This document shows positions 27,001 through 35,098 of a stretch of 64,000 nt of DNA, in pieces. The position numbers and the translations under genes are program-made. The DNA lies in NCBI RefSeq assembly GCF_012974865.1, contig NZ_CP043633.1:3676083-3740082 (forward strand). The letters are read 5' to 3'. This DNA comes from Nonlabens sp. Ci31. Lineage in GTDB: Bacteria > Bacteroidota > Bacteroidia > Flavobacteriales > Flavobacteriaceae. How positions within the stretch are numbered: the first letter of the stretch is position 1; every line of letters begins with the position of its first letter. The notes beneath the pieces are model-generated. The model did no database searches. It saw only the letters and a list, made by a program, of their open reading frames with translations, and was not told the origin of the DNA.

Positions 27001-27663
27001 AGGGCCTACAGAATTACTAATATCAGTTCCTGGAACACATACGGCTCTTATATAAACGTCATAAGTAGTGATGCTATTTAATCCAGGTAAGGTAAATGGA
27101 TTTGTAGTAGCTGGGACAGTAACTCCACCAGAATTAACAGTATATGGACTAATGCCATATTCTATTTCCCATTCGGTTTCAGAACCTCCATTCGTCCAAC
27201 CTAGAACCGCTTCATTTGCGGTAACGCTTGACGAAACAAAATTAGTGACTACTGGACAGGTAGGGCATGATGCCGCTCCTGTAAAAATATTCATCATGGA
27301 GGGCTGAGCAATAGGAGTTTCATAAACTAAAAGAGCTTCAGAATCGATAAATCGAAACTGACCGTCTCCAGGAAGACTGGTAGCGCGGTAGTCTATAGCT
27401 ATGCTTGATCCGTTGTTGACCGTTATTGCATAAGTCTCTGTCACTGCCGTGTTAGCCGTTGAACTTGGGTTTACAATAACATAAGTTGTGGTGACACCAT
27501 CAATTGTGACATCAACACCTGTGTTAGCGGTAGCATTTGCTCCACTATCCCAGTCATTACCGAAGAAATCTGTCAACTCTAATTGATAATCACACTGTGC
27601 TTGTGCATCAAAAGAAAGAGTTAAACAAATCAAGGCAACAAGAAAAACGTAAATTTGTTTCAT
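21013..27663 (-). CDS. Giant type IX-secreted FN3/CUB-like/MAM-like adhesin (paralogue 1)
   Basis: The 2216-residue protein has a signal peptide cut after about residue 22 (LSFDAQAQ). A PKD/CUB-like opening (about 24-133) is followed by alternating fibronectin type III domains (first at about 136-227, 231-323, 326-423) and larger jelly-roll, MAM-like blocks (for example 425-605). Two CUB-like domains begin YCAGDLFLDSGG and carry DGLTIYDGPDT. The C-terminus (about 2140-2216) is a type IX sorting domain: YYPNPT, a GQQLLVAQPN strand, SGMYLIEVASGE. It should be exported by Sec, moved across the outer membrane by the type IX system and anchored on the surface. The role is probably adhesion or gliding-related binding; no catalytic domain is visible. 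A close paralogue lies at 53116-59472 in the same orientation. Confidence 0.9.
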   Translation of the reverse strand: MKQIYVFLVALICLTLSFDAQAQCDYQLELTDFFGNDWDSGANATANTGVDVTIDGVTTTYVIVNPSSTANTAVTETYAITVNNGSSIAIDYRATSLPGDGQFRFIDSEALLVYETPIAQPSMMNIFTGAASCPTCPVVTNFVSSSVTANEAVLGWTNGGSETEWEIEYGISPYTVNSGGVTVPATTNPFTLPGLNSITTYDVYIRAVCVPGTDISNSVGPITFTTAESCPSPSNFGPVTQSAFEVQFIWDANGNTSANYEVAYGVAPFNQGDPGELTASGATAPFAIVGGLMSDTTYDFYVRIDCGMGDFSLWAGPYTATTSISCPAISGLQADIVTDSSLDISWTAGGAETEWEVEHAVAGTITTPFSTPAQGTVTNIMTTPAIPITGLTDATVYDVFVRAVCDPVLPDYSSVTQLTVSTLCLPFTTPYTENFDTGFTVVATGFPNAADGFVSENCWAGTDNQFNWVAAGAGLAGSGGTGPSPTIATGNYFITEGSSGATGDIAELSSPVVDLTPLTTPAVSFDYHMFGANMGSLELVIRAGGTDTTVFTITGQQQTTDTTPYESIIVPIPAFASQSVQVVFKATRGNGFGSDIAVDNLVIAESPACVDPYALSVSAVTSASANLGWSELGSTTNWNIEVGAPGFVVDSSAELFAFAATTNPFNATGLSADTAYEFYVQSDCGVDGTSNWVGPFQFRTRCAPLTAPYTTDYESDPLDGLNNCDSSLIVSGSTNLLVEVEDLVSLSGAQHIYMYSGSDGAADIIYVLPEFSDLSSDKRVRFNVYDRDNGGLEVGTMTDPADLATFNSIATFADADLTDDTYEENIVYFSSLTTTGGFIAFKFNPAGTFDAMYLDDITYEVSLSCPEPTQFSFGSPAATSVDFSWVNNSSASEFIVEYRETGAAAFTTVAPNPTTANVTISGLNSATEYEVCVTAICDSTTNDVSTQSCATVTTTPDYCAGDLFLDSGGDAGDYQNGENITYNICPDNVGDVVFVNFTFNDMEDSFSGCFDGLTIYDGPDTTFPTINTPGGGTEWCWDPANNSGTGDLTQELLIGTTTSGCLTFVFSSDSSVQRPGWAASVTCAPPPTCDSPNMLALDAVTSTTADLSWVAGGTETEWDVEVGLPGFVPNTGAQVGTVIDVLTNPTTTATGLTDDTAYDYWVRAVCAPGDESIYIGPFSFRTRCLATTAAYFTNFDADPIDGLNNCDNRIVVGSGSGTAPLVEVEDLIANSGNQHIYMYSGSTGATAALYYILPEFSDLDATKRVRFFAYDRDLGGLEVGTMTDPADATTFTVAQTFTNADLPDDQYAEQTVNFSALTTTGGWVAFRFVPAGTFDAMYLDDVNYEEIPSCPQPSAVTTANLGDSSVELSWTVGGTETEWIVEYGTPGFTPGGAGSLGTLTGVTSNTSYLLDMLIANTQYEIRIFAVCAPMDISPSTNPLLIRTFPTGPQGVTCTTGSSATVFTEGFESGAIGWTGTTFAGNGGDWDITAGDTNNFNTGPFASFDATNHMEFEASGANNTRASAISPAINLSTGTGEAELSFYMHAYGADMGTLEVGVSTAATGPFTNLFTWNGELQTSDVASWAPIGVDLTAYNGQVIYLEFANSHVVAGFEGDMSIDLIEVTACGNFCPDPSQLAVTGVSSSSADLNWTENGSAATWEYEIDVAGFTQGMGANGIVSTMDNTTNPITGLSSATSYDYYVRSICSATETSLWIGPFSFSTTPDYCAGDLFLDSGGATSDYQNNENITYNICPDNPGDTVTVDFTFNEMEDSFAGCWDGLTIYDGPDTSFPTINPPGGGAEWCWDNGSGTGDLTQQLLVGTSASGCLTFVWSSDGSGQRAGWSANVTCAPLPTCTAPSALIASQITGSSADLSWTENGSATVWQVEVQPNGTAQGTAGAVYENMTATNPVTANGLGASTSYDYFVRADCGSGDLSTWAGPFTFITPCAPFIAPYGSTTGAPGNDFATFPGICWEEGDNTDVATGPNGLNGDWQADDFGNDTANVFGQAARVNIWNSGGDNDWLVSPEIDLGTNPATALSATFDVALTAFAATTTGNFGSDDQVQFLITTDSGVTWNIIKTYEAADNLPAAGQLETFPLGAYSGVVRFAFWSTNGSVTDGNDVDFFVDNFTVDGTVGVNDADSFEFSYYPNPTDNLITFNGQQVIDGIIVRNLLGQQLLVAQPNATSSSIDLSTFPSGMYLIEVASGEQSRVVKVIRN

Positions 27664-28072
27664 AATAGTTGTTTAAAAAATTGTTTTAGAAGACCTTAAA
27701 TTATGACTAATAAATCATATAAAAAAATTAAACTTAATTATTCGTTAACATGCGTAAAACTGCGTTAAAAAAGAATTGAATTTTATTTTTCATTCATAGA
27801 AAGAACATCGCTGATCCAACTTAATTGTTGAAAAATAATTGAACCTTTTTTAGCTTCACTCCTCAATTTTAATTAAATGATTCTTGAAAACAAGCAATTA
27901 ATAGGACCCTAAGAATTTGAAAATAAGATACGTTTTACACAAGTATGTTATTCCGTTGTGAATAGCTCTCTTGTCAACTGAAACAACAGCACTTTTAAGT
28001 ACTTTTAGCTGTTGGATTAGGATACATGATTCAGTAAACTTCTATTTGGAAGAAAAAAAAGAAAACGGCTAC
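27664..28072. other. AT-rich spacer upstream of the first giant gene
   Basis: No gene or RNA is recognised here. The stretch presumably holds the promoter of the giant gene reading left, but no convincing TTTG/TAnnTTTG pair was found close to its start. The strongest structure, the fabI terminator, lies at its right end. Confidence 0.4.
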
Positions 28073-28102
28073 AAAAAAAAGCCTTATCCATGGATAAGGC
28101 TT
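28073..28102 (-). terminator. Terminator of the fabI operon
   Basis: A 22-bp perfect palindrome (28080-28101, arms AGCCTTATCC...) preceded on the plus strand by eight A, which read as a T-run on the minus strand, lies about 26 bp past the fabI stop. It probably ends the bamD-to-fabI transcript. Confidence 0.85.
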
Positions 28103-28127
28103 TAGAGATTTACAAAACGTAATGGTA

Positions 28128-28934
28128 CTAGAACTTCTCGATCACTTCTTGACTAACGCCAGTGCTTGAGAATCCTCCATCGTGAAAAAGGTTTTGCATG
28201 GTCACCTTTTTAGTATAATCTGAAAATAAAGTCATGGTATACTCCGCACAATCTTGGGCGGTAGCGTTCCCTAACGGGCTCATCTTTTCTGCATAACTTA
28301 AGAAACCCTCAAATCCTTTAACACCACTTCCTGCGGTTGTAGGAGTAGGTGATTGAGAAATGGTGTTTACTCTTACCTTTTTATCTTTTCCGAAGAAATA
28401 ACCAAAGCTGCGAGCAATAGACTCTAGATAGGCTTTGTTATCTGCCATATCGTTATAATCTGGAAAGGTACGTTGTGCAGCCATATAGGTTAAAGCAACA
28501 ATACTACCCCACTCATTCATGGCGTCATTTTTATGGAGTGTTTGCATTACTTTATGAAAAGATACTGCACTTACATCCCAACCTTTTTCTGTGTATTTAT
28601 AATTTTGATTGGTATAGTGATTTCCTTTACGCACGTTTACACTCATACCTATAGAGTGCAAAACAAAATCTAATTTACCTCCTAAAATCTCTACGGATTT
28701 AGTCACTAAATTTTCAAGATCTTCAATGCTCGTAGCATCTGCTGGGATTATTTCACTTCCAGTGCTCTTAGCTAATTCATTGATTTGCCCCATGCGCATT
28801 GCTACTGGAGCATTAGTAAGTACAAAGGTCGCTCCTTCTTCGTGAGCTAATTGTGCTGTTTTCCAAGCAATAGAGTTTTCATCCAACGCACCAAATATGA
28901 TTCCGCGTTTTCCTTTTAATAAATTGTAAGCCAT
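28128..28934 (-). CDS. fabI: Enoyl-[acyl-carrier-protein] reductase
   Basis: FabI reduces the trans-2-enoyl-ACP double bond with NAD(P)H in the last step of each fatty-acid elongation cycle. The 268-residue protein is a short-chain dehydrogenase-fold enzyme with an N-terminal dinucleotide-binding loop (KRGIIFGALDENSIAW), FVLHSIGMS in the core and the active-site segment YNDMADNKAYLES. FPDYNDM corresponds to the family Tyr-x6-Lys region. It is the last gene of the block starting at bamD and has its own -7 box in the 30-bp gap after recN. Confidence 0.93.
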   Translation of the reverse strand: MAYNLLKGKRGIIFGALDENSIAWKTAQLAHEEGATFVLTNAPVAMRMGQINELAKSTGSEIIPADATSIEDLENLVTKSVEILGGKLDFVLHSIGMSVNVRKGNHYTNQNYKYTEKGWDVSAVSFHKVMQTLHKNDAMNEWGSIVALTYMAAQRTFPDYNDMADNKAYLESIARSFGYFFGKDKKVRVNTISQSPTPTTAGSGVKGFEGFLSYAEKMSPLGNATAQDCAEYTMTLFSDYTKKVTMQNLFHDGGFSSTGVSQEVIEKF

Positions 28935-28951
28935 AGTTATTGATTAGGTAG

Positions 28952-28959
28952 CAAATATA
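28952..28959 (-). promoter_or_regulatory. -7 box upstream of fabI
   Basis: The complement reads TATATTTG, a perfect TAnnTTTG, 18 bases from the ATG at 28934 and inside the recN-fabI gap. It suggests separate transcription of fabI in addition to read-through. Confidence 0.5.
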
Positions 28960-28964
28960 TAAAA

Positions 28965-30644
28965 CTAATTGAGTAGCGCACGTGCATTTTCTCTTGCAGC
29001 GTTGGAAATAGTCCCGCCACTTAACATCTGTGCAATTTCTTCTAAGCGCGCCTCTTTATCCAGACGTTGTATGGTACTGTAGGTCATATGCTCATCGGTT
29101 ACTTTTTTTACGATCAGGTGATCCTTGCCTGCAGCAGCAATTTGCGGTAAGTGTGTTATGGAGATTACTTGCATTTCTTCACTCATCGACTTCATGATTT
29201 GAGCCATCTTTGTGGCTATAACACCACTCACTCCAGTGTCAATCTCGTCAAATATGATGGTAGGTAATTTTTTACATCTTGAAAGTATGGACTTGATCGC
29301 CAGCATCAGTCTAGAAAGCTCTCCACCAGAAGCGGCTTTATCCAGCGCTAGTAATTGCGATCCTTTATTTGCAGTAAAGGTGAACTGTATGAAGTCTGCT
29401 CCTGAGTGACCGTAAGCACCTAATGGCAATACTTCTATAAGGAACTGTGCGTCTGGCATCCCTAGATCATTCACTATCTTTACTACCTCAGCTTCCAGAG
29501 TTGTTTTATGTTTCATTTTTAATACCGTAAGCTCCTTACCTATTTGAAGCAACTTACTTTCAGAGTCTTGAAGTAGCTTTTCTTGAGTTTTAATTTTCTT
29601 TTCCAGACCTAGGGAAACAAAAACTTTGTCAGCCAATTCATCTCTTAACTCAACTAAGGATGCTACATCTTCTACTTGGTGTTTTCTATAAAGATTCTCT
29701 AAAAGGCTCAATGAAGTATTGATTTGAAGCAATCGCTCTGGATCTGCTTCTACCTTATCTGCTTCATTAGAAGATTCTTGATAGATATCTTCTAATTCCA
29801 GCAAGACCGAAGACAGCCTTTCCTTAAGAGCAGCATAAGTCGTTGAATAACTGCCTATGCTTTGTAGTTTATTTTGTAACTGTCTCAGTTGATCTAAGAT
29901 CCCCAAATCATCTTCAGAGAGCACTGCATTGAACTCAGTAAGCACTTCAGTGATACTCTCTACATTACTGAGCTGCTCATTTTCTTCTTCTAATGCTTGC
30001 TGATCTAATTGATCTAGTCCAGCTTCTTCCAGCTCTTCTAGTAAGAAGTTATTGTAGTCCAGTTCTTTAGACAACTCTGCTTCCTGTCCTTCTAACTTTT
30101 TCAGTTCTTTTTGAGCATTTTTAAAAATACCCAACTCCGTTCTGTAACTCTGTAATATCTTAGAAGCTGGCTTTGAATCATTCTTAGTTGCCTCTAAAAT
30201 AAAAGCGTTCAAAACATCGGTTTGAAATATATCTTTAGAAAGCTGCAAGGTTTGATGTTGGGAATGAATATCAACAAGGCGTTTGCCTATAGTATTCATT
30301 ACAGAAAGAGTTACAGGAGTATCATTAATAAATGCCCTGCTTTTTCCTGAAGGCAATATCTCCCTTCGTAAAAAGCTCAGGTCTTCATAATCCAGATCCG
30401 ATTCTTCAAACAATTCTTTTAAACCTAGACTTGAAATTTGAAATTGTGCTTCTACCACACATTTACGAGACGTATCTCTGATAGCACTTAAATCTGCTCG
30501 ATTACCTAAAATTAAACCCAAAGCTCCCAATAGGATAGATTTTCCAGCACCTGTTTCTCCAGTAATCATGGTGAGGTCTTTTTGAAGATCTAATTCTAAA
30601 GAATCGATTAGCGCAAAATTTTCTATTTGAATATGTTTAAGCAA
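28965..30644 (-). CDS. recN: DNA repair protein RecN
   Basis: RecN is an SMC-like ATPase that acts at double-strand breaks during recombinational repair. The 559-residue protein has Walker A GETGAGKS near residues 31-38, two long coiled-coil arms (about 160-370), the ABC signature in ASGGELSRL and Walker B in TIIFDEIDTG. It begins with a TTG (MLKHIQIENFALI). It follows DUF4835 by about 85 bp, a gap containing a small inverted repeat (ACAGC...GCTGT). The bamD-rpoZ-coaBC-DUF4835-recN order is typical of Flavobacteriia. Confidence 0.93.
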   Translation of the reverse strand: MLKHIQIENFALIDSLELDLQKDLTMITGETGAGKSILLGALGLILGNRADLSAIRDTSRKCVVEAQFQISSLGLKELFEESDLDYEDLSFLRREILPSGKSRAFINDTPVTLSVMNTIGKRLVDIHSQHQTLQLSKDIFQTDVLNAFILEATKNDSKPASKILQSYRTELGIFKNAQKELKKLEGQEAELSKELDYNNFLLEELEEAGLDQLDQQALEEENEQLSNVESITEVLTEFNAVLSEDDLGILDQLRQLQNKLQSIGSYSTTYAALKERLSSVLLELEDIYQESSNEADKVEADPERLLQINTSLSLLENLYRKHQVEDVASLVELRDELADKVFVSLGLEKKIKTQEKLLQDSESKLLQIGKELTVLKMKHKTTLEAEVVKIVNDLGMPDAQFLIEVLPLGAYGHSGADFIQFTFTANKGSQLLALDKAASGGELSRLMLAIKSILSRCKKLPTIIFDEIDTGVSGVIATKMAQIMKSMSEEMQVISITHLPQIAAAGKDHLIVKKVTDEHMTYSTIQRLDKEARLEEIAQMLSGGTISNAARENARALLN

Positions 30645-30729
30645 TTTATATACAGTAATTTAAACAGCCAATGAGCTGTCTGATTATAAAGTATAAAATT
30701 AGGCAAAAACTAGGTAGTAAATAAAGATA

Positions 30730-31632
30730 CTAAACTTTAATATTACGCCATTTTGAAGACTGGTTAGGAGCTAGTTTTTGTAAGGTTGATTTTAACTCTC
30801 TAATATCAACTGCTGGACCGGAAGAATAAATGCTCATGATCTCATCTGCCTTTGCATCAAAGAAGGTGCGTTGGAGCAAACTATTCGGTCTGCGGTTATG
30901 AAGTTCATCAAACTGTTGCAGGTAATTCTTTAGAATAATTTTACCAGCTTTGGAATCTTTTGAAAAAGTGTCCAATCCTTTTAGATGGTAAGAATACATC
31001 ACTTCTCTATATTCTTTATAGGTATCTGACAACATATCATCATTCAGCCTAAATCTAGAAATCAATCCATCACTTGCTTTCCATCCTTGAACTCCGAGTG
31101 ATCCTTGAGCAAGGTTCACAATGGTCTGTGCTTCTTCGTAAAAAGGCTGGCCTCCTCTAAGCTCAAACGTATCTGCGTCAATTCCTAAGACGGTATAAGC
31201 ATAAAATGAAATAAGAGAAATTAAATTATTTTCAAACCTATTGGAATTATAGAAAAACGGAGCGTACTCTGCATATTCAAAAGCGATGTCGTCATCCTTA
31301 AAGTTAAAAATGGGTGTCGTATACGAAGAATTAAAAACCGGTCTAGATGCCGAAATTTGAAAGTTTCCTCTAAATCGATCATTGTCATAACTCGTCACCA
31401 CAAAAACCAATGAGGCATTGATTTTTTCTTCATCTCTAAATTTTTGATCCGTCCATTTTGTATTGTTTAAAAACTCCTGCATAGAGGTTTCTAAAGTTTT
31501 AAAAATAGTCTGATCCGGTTGCGCGACATTTTGAGCATTTACCTGGACTGTGAAATTCAACTCTTGTGCATTTGACAGGAACAGAGCAAATAAAGCCAGT
31601 AGAAAACTATAAAATCCTTTTGATAATTTCAT
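30730..31632 (-). CDS. DUF4835 family periplasmic protein
   Basis: The 300-residue product has a signal peptide (FYSFLLALFALFLSNAQ, cleaved near residue 22). The rest is soluble, with motifs I associate with DUF4835, such as FNSSYTTPIFNFKDDD, YEYAPFFYNSNRFENNL and AYTVLGIDADTFE. The function is unknown. The gene sits between coaBC and recN in most Flavobacteriia and overlaps the coaBC 3' end by 26 bp, so it is co-transcribed. Periplasmic or outer-membrane location is inferred from the signal. Confidence 0.8.
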   Translation of the reverse strand: MKLSKGFYSFLLALFALFLSNAQELNFTVQVNAQNVAQPDQTIFKTLETSMQEFLNNTKWTDQKFRDEEKINASLVFVVTSYDNDRFRGNFQISASRPVFNSSYTTPIFNFKDDDIAFEYAEYAPFFYNSNRFENNLISLISFYAYTVLGIDADTFELRGGQPFYEEAQTIVNLAQGSLGVQGWKASDGLISRFRLNDDMLSDTYKEYREVMYSYHLKGLDTFSKDSKAGKIILKNYLQQFDELHNRRPNSLLQRTFFDAKADEIMSIYSSGPAVDIRELKSTLQKLAPNQSSKWRNIKV

Positions 31633-32818
31633 GTACTATATCTTTTGCTACTTCCGTTTTTGGTTTCGTATCAAATCTGGAAATATTTTTATCTTTATCT
31701 ATAATCGTAATTTTATTGGTATCCACACCAAATCCAGCACCTTTATCTCTCATAGAGTTCAATACGAGTAAATCGGTTTGTTTTTTTTCCGCTTTCGCAA
31801 AAGCGTGCTCCATTTCATTCTCTGTCTCTAAAGCAAAACCTACTAAAAAAGGTTTTTTATCCATCGCTCCTACACTCGCAAGAATATCTGGGTTTTTAAC
31901 CAACTCAATAGATAAGGTCTCCGACTTCTTTTTTATTTTTTGATCTACAGGATTTAAAGGTCGATAATCTGCGACAGCAGCACTGAAGATAGCGATATCT
32001 ACCTTTTGCACCACTTGGTGCACCTCATCATACATTTCCTGTGCACTTTTAATGTCTACTCGATAAATCAAAGGATGATTTGTAGCAACAGCACTAGGGC
32101 CCATAATCAAATGAACTTGAGCACCTTGACGTGCCATTTCCATGGCAATTGCAGCACCCATTTTACCGCTACTATGATTTCCTATAAATCTCACAGGATC
32201 AATAGCCTCATAAGTAGGTCCAGCGGTAATAAGACATTTTTTACCTCTTAACGGCAACTTGATTGAAATATCTTTTTCTATAAATTGAATAATCTCCTCT
32301 GGCTCTGCCATGCGTCCCTTTCCAGAAAGACCGCTTGCGAGCTCACCATCTCCAGCAGGAATCATTAGATTGCCGTAAGATGTAAGTTGATCAAAATTAT
32401 GTTGAGTAGAAGGATGTTTATACATGTCCAGATCCATTGCTGGAGCATAATAGACAGGACATTTTGCGCTACAATAGGTTGCGAGAAGCAAATTATCTAT
32501 AGCGCCACTAACCATTTTACTCATGGTATTTGCAGTCGCTGGTGCGATAATTATCAAATCTGCCCAGAGACCTAGCTCTACGTGATTATTCCAAGTATCG
32601 TTTTCATCTTCTTCATTTGTAAAATGACTCAAGACAGGGTTTTTAGAAAGAGTGGATAAGGTGAGCGGTGTCACAAAATCTCTTGCTGCAGGAGTCATAA
32701 TTACCTGAACAGCAGCGCCCGCTCTTACAAGCAGGCGCACTATATACGTAGTCTTATAAGCAGCAATACCGCCAGTGACCCCTAGCAATACGTTTTTACC
32801 ACTTAATACGGACATCAT
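31607..32818 (-). CDS. coaBC: Bifunctional phosphopantothenoylcysteine synthetase/decarboxylase
   Basis: This enzyme couples 4'-phosphopantothenate to cysteine and decarboxylates the product, two steps of coenzyme A synthesis. The N-terminal CoaC flavoprotein domain (about 1-185) shows GVTGGIAAYK, the His of NHVELGLWAD and PAMDLDMY. The C-terminal CoaB domain (about 190-400) shows ITAGPTYEAIDPVRFIGNHS and AAVADYRP. The start at 32818 (or the next codon, 32815) is preferred over an upstream in-frame ATG at 32887 that would run into rpoZ. A one-mismatch palindrome at 31790-31805 encodes AFAKA. Confidence 0.92.
   Translation of the reverse strand: MMSVLSGKNVLLGVTGGIAAYKTTYIVRLLVRAGAAVQVIMTPAARDFVTPLTLSTLSKNPVLSHFTNEEDENDTWNNHVELGLWADLIIIAPATANTMSKMVSGAIDNLLLATYCSAKCPVYYAPAMDLDMYKHPSTQHNFDQLTSYGNLMIPAGDGELASGLSGKGRMAEPEEIIQFIEKDISIKLPLRGKKCLITAGPTYEAIDPVRFIGNHSSGKMGAAIAMEMARQGAQVHLIMGPSAVATNHPLIYRVDIKSAQEMYDEVHQVVQKVDIAIFSAAVADYRPLNPVDQKIKKKSETLSIELVKNPDILASVGAMDKKPFLVGFALETENEMEHAFAKAEKKQTDLLVLNSMRDKGAGFGVDTNKITIIDKDKNISRFDTKPKTEVAKDIVHEIIKRIL
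31790..31805. repeat. Genome palindrome copy 5 (one mismatch, in coaBC)
   Basis: CGCTTTCGCAAAAGCG; encodes AFAKA. Confidence 0.85.
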
Positions 32819-32828
32819 TTTTTTTGAA

Positions 32829-33155
32829 TTACTCTTCAGCAGCTCCAGTATCTCTAAAGTAGATTTTACCTTGTAACCATTCTTCAATAGCTATTGCAGC
32901 TGGTTTAGGCAAACGCTCGTAGTACTTAGAAACTTCGATTTGTTCTTTGTTTTCAAAGATCTCTTCTAGAGAATCATTGTAAGTAGCAAATTCTTCTAGC
33001 TTTTCAATAAGCTCTTCCTTAACATCTGTATTGATTTGTTCAGCGCGTTTTGCGATGATAGAAATCGCCTCATACATATTACCTGTAGGTGCGGTTAAAG
33101 CATCGCGGTTATAGGTAATAGTCGTGTTAGGAGCGGTTAGATTTTTAGTATCCAT
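32829..33155 (-). CDS. rpoZ: RNA polymerase omega subunit, Bacteroidetes type
   Basis: The 108-residue product contains the Rpb6/omega core GNMYEAISIIAKRAEQI followed by a helical, acidic tail ending FRDTGAAEE. Omega helps assemble and stabilise RNA polymerase. It lies between bamD and coaBC, its usual place in this phylum, with short gaps on both sides (5 and about 10 bp). Confidence 0.85.
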   Translation of the reverse strand: MDTKNLTAPNTTITYNRDALTAPTGNMYEAISIIAKRAEQINTDVKEELIEKLEEFATYNDSLEEIFENKEQIEVSKYYERLPKPAAIAIEEWLQGKIYFRDTGAAEE

Positions 33156-33160
33156 TGTTA

Positions 33161-33970
33161 TTATTTACTTGTATTCTTAGAATTATAATCCTCTATTTTA
33201 GCTAGTATATCGTCGGCATCTTCTTTATACTCACTATCAGGATATCGTTTTGCAAAGGTATCATAATATTTCTTAGCTTTTGCTAGTCTTTCTGGAACTA
33301 ACTCAGGAAAGCTATTAATACCATATTCAAATTGAGATTCCAACAGATAAAACTGAGCGTCATCTTGATAATCTGACCCTGGATGATCTAGTATAAAATT
33401 CTCGAAAGCACTAATCGCCGAAATGTACCCACCTCTAAAGTTTCCAAAATGATGGTACTGTTTTGCCGTTTCGTAAGCTTTCTTATCTAGTTTATCTCGT
33501 AATTCATCTACCAGCGAGTTGGCTTGCGCTAGGTATTCACCTGAAGGATACACATTGATATACTCCTGTAGTTTTGTTAAAGCGATGTTTGTATCCGTTT
33601 GATCCTTAGAATAAATAGGAGACATTTGATAATGACTTTTTGCCGCCATAAATAAGGCCACCTCTGCATTAGGATCTTGAGGGTGTGACTGTATAAAACG
33701 TTCGTATTGGTAAGCGCTATTGATATAACTTTCATCTTCGTACAGGGCTTTTGCATATTTAATAGCCATAGGTGCAGCGCTATCTGTACCTCTGTAAGCA
33801 GGGATAATTTGTTCAAAAAGAGCTAGCGTTTTACCGTACTTCCCTTTTGCAAAGAGGCTGTCTATCATAGCTACTTTCACTGCGTTATCTTCAGATTTAA
33901 GAGCTTTTTGATAAGAACCACAACTGGCAAGAGTTGTGACGAGAATCAATACAATAACAAGGTTTTTCAT
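33161..33970 (-). CDS. bamD: Outer-membrane assembly lipoprotein BamD
   Basis: BamD is the lipoprotein component of the BAM complex that inserts beta-barrel proteins. The product of about 269 residues opens MKNLVIVLILVTTLASC with the lipidation Cys at residue 17. It continues with tetratricopeptide-like helical repeats, including GSYQKALKSED, the AKALYEDESYINSAYQYERF segment and YRGTDSAAPMAIKYA. A longer in-frame start at 34051 is rejected. It lacks a signal peptide at the N-terminus, and a TACCTTTG box lies between the two starts. The gene opens the rpoZ-coaBC-DUF4835-recN-fabI block. Confidence 0.9.
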   Translation of the reverse strand: MKNLVIVLILVTTLASCGSYQKALKSEDNAVKVAMIDSLFAKGKYGKTLALFEQIIPAYRGTDSAAPMAIKYAKALYEDESYINSAYQYERFIQSHPQDPNAEVALFMAAKSHYQMSPIYSKDQTDTNIALTKLQEYINVYPSGEYLAQANSLVDELRDKLDKKAYETAKQYHHFGNFRGGYISAISAFENFILDHPGSDYQDDAQFYLLESQFEYGINSFPELVPERLAKAKKYYDTFAKRYPDSEYKEDADDILAKIEDYNSKNTSK

Positions 33971-33989
33971 AGGTACATTTAATGGAGCA

Positions 33990-33997
33990 CAAAGGTA
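33990..33997 (-). promoter_or_regulatory. -7 box upstream of bamD
   Basis: The complement reads TACCTTTG, a perfect TAnnTTTG, 20 bases before the ATG at 33970. It supports that start and is the likely head of the bamD-fabI transcript. Confidence 0.55.
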
Positions 33998-34218
33998 ACT
34001 TTTTCTAGGGAAAAAGAAAGCGAGTTCACACTGCTTAACGCAGGAATACATTTTATCTTACAAAACGAGACTCCTAATTATTTCTATCTCGCCAATATTT
34101 GAAAATAAAATGAATCCATAACTACAGCCATGCGTTAACTTTCTATTTTATCTCCAACGGTGCTATTCAAAATTATTCCAATCTATCAAAGGCTGATTTC
34201 AACCCATAAGTACAAATC

Positions 34219-35097
34219 TTAATTCTCGTATTGCTTTAGAAAAGTTTTTAAACGACTCTGAAGACCATCATCTGCTCTTACTAATGGCAACCTTACTTCA
34301 TCGCTGCATAGTTCTAAATGCTGTAACAAGGACTTGATGCCGGCTGGATTACCTTGTTCAAAGATCATATCTATAACCGATGCCATTTTATAATGAAGCT
34401 GATAAGATTCTCCTACGTCACCGTTCAAAGCATAACGGATCATATCAGAAAACCCTTGTGCCATCGCTTGACCTATAACAGAGATAACCCCAGCGCCACC
34501 AGCAAGTGTCATGGCATTTGCAATCATGTCATCTCCAGAAATCACTAGAAAATCTTTAGGCGTGTACTGAATCATCTTCATCGCTTGTACCAGATCTCCA
34601 GCAGCTTCTTTAATGGCTACCACATTTTCAAAAGCAGCTAACCTTACAACAGTCTCTACCGACATGTTAGAAGCCGTTCTTCCGGGCACATTATACAAAA
34701 TAATGGGCAAAGGACTGGCTTCAGAAACAGCTTTAAAATGCTGGTATATCCCTTCCTGAGTAGGTTTGTTATAAGAAGGAGAAACGGATAAAATAGCAGC
34801 AAACCCATTTAAATCTGCAGTCTTCAGCTCATTTACTACCACCGCTGTATCGTTTCCACCTATTCCTATTACTAAAGGGAGACGTCCATCATTAGCCTGT
34901 TTAATAGTATGAACCACCTCTTTTTTCTCTTGTTTAGAAAGCGTCACACTTTCCCCAGTAGTTCCCAGTACCACTAAATAGTCGATACCATTTTCTACTT
35001 GATAATTCACTACACGGGCAAGTGCCTCGTGATCTACCGTTCCTTGAGCGTTGAATGGGGTTACTAGGGCAACACCAGTTCCTATTATTTCTTGCAT
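34219..35097 (-). CDS. dapA: 4-hydroxy-tetrahydrodipicolinate synthase
   Basis: DapA condenses pyruvate with aspartate semialdehyde, the first committed step of the lysine and diaminopimelate pathway. The 292-residue TIM barrel shows GTTGES (residues 45-50), Tyr135 in LYNVPGRT and the Schiff-base Lys163 in AIKEAAGD, with GGAGVISV downstream. Its ATG lies one base from the stop of the DUF6913-like gene upstream, so they are co-transcribed. The 248 bp downstream to bamD holds no gene I can see. Confidence 0.95.
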   Translation of the reverse strand: MQEIIGTGVALVTPFNAQGTVDHEALARVVNYQVENGIDYLVVLGTTGESVTLSKQEKKEVVHTIKQANDGRLPLVIGIGGNDTAVVVNELKTADLNGFAAILSVSPSYNKPTQEGIYQHFKAVSEASPLPIILYNVPGRTASNMSVETVVRLAAFENVVAIKEAAGDLVQAMKMIQYTPKDFLVISGDDMIANAMTLAGGAGVISVIGQAMAQGFSDMIRYALNGDVGESYQLHYKMASVIDMIFEQGNPAGIKSLLQHLELCSDEVRLPLVRADDGLQSRLKTFLKQYEN

Positions 35098-35098
35098 T

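Noticed and set aside
21013..27663. Regularly repeated sequence suggesting a CRISPR array or satellite
   Set aside because: The repeats are coding FN3, CUB-like and MAM-like domains in one long open frame and vary in sequence.
33971..34051. Longer N-terminus for BamD
   Set aside because: It would bury the lipoprotein signal 27 residues inside and span a perfect -7 box.
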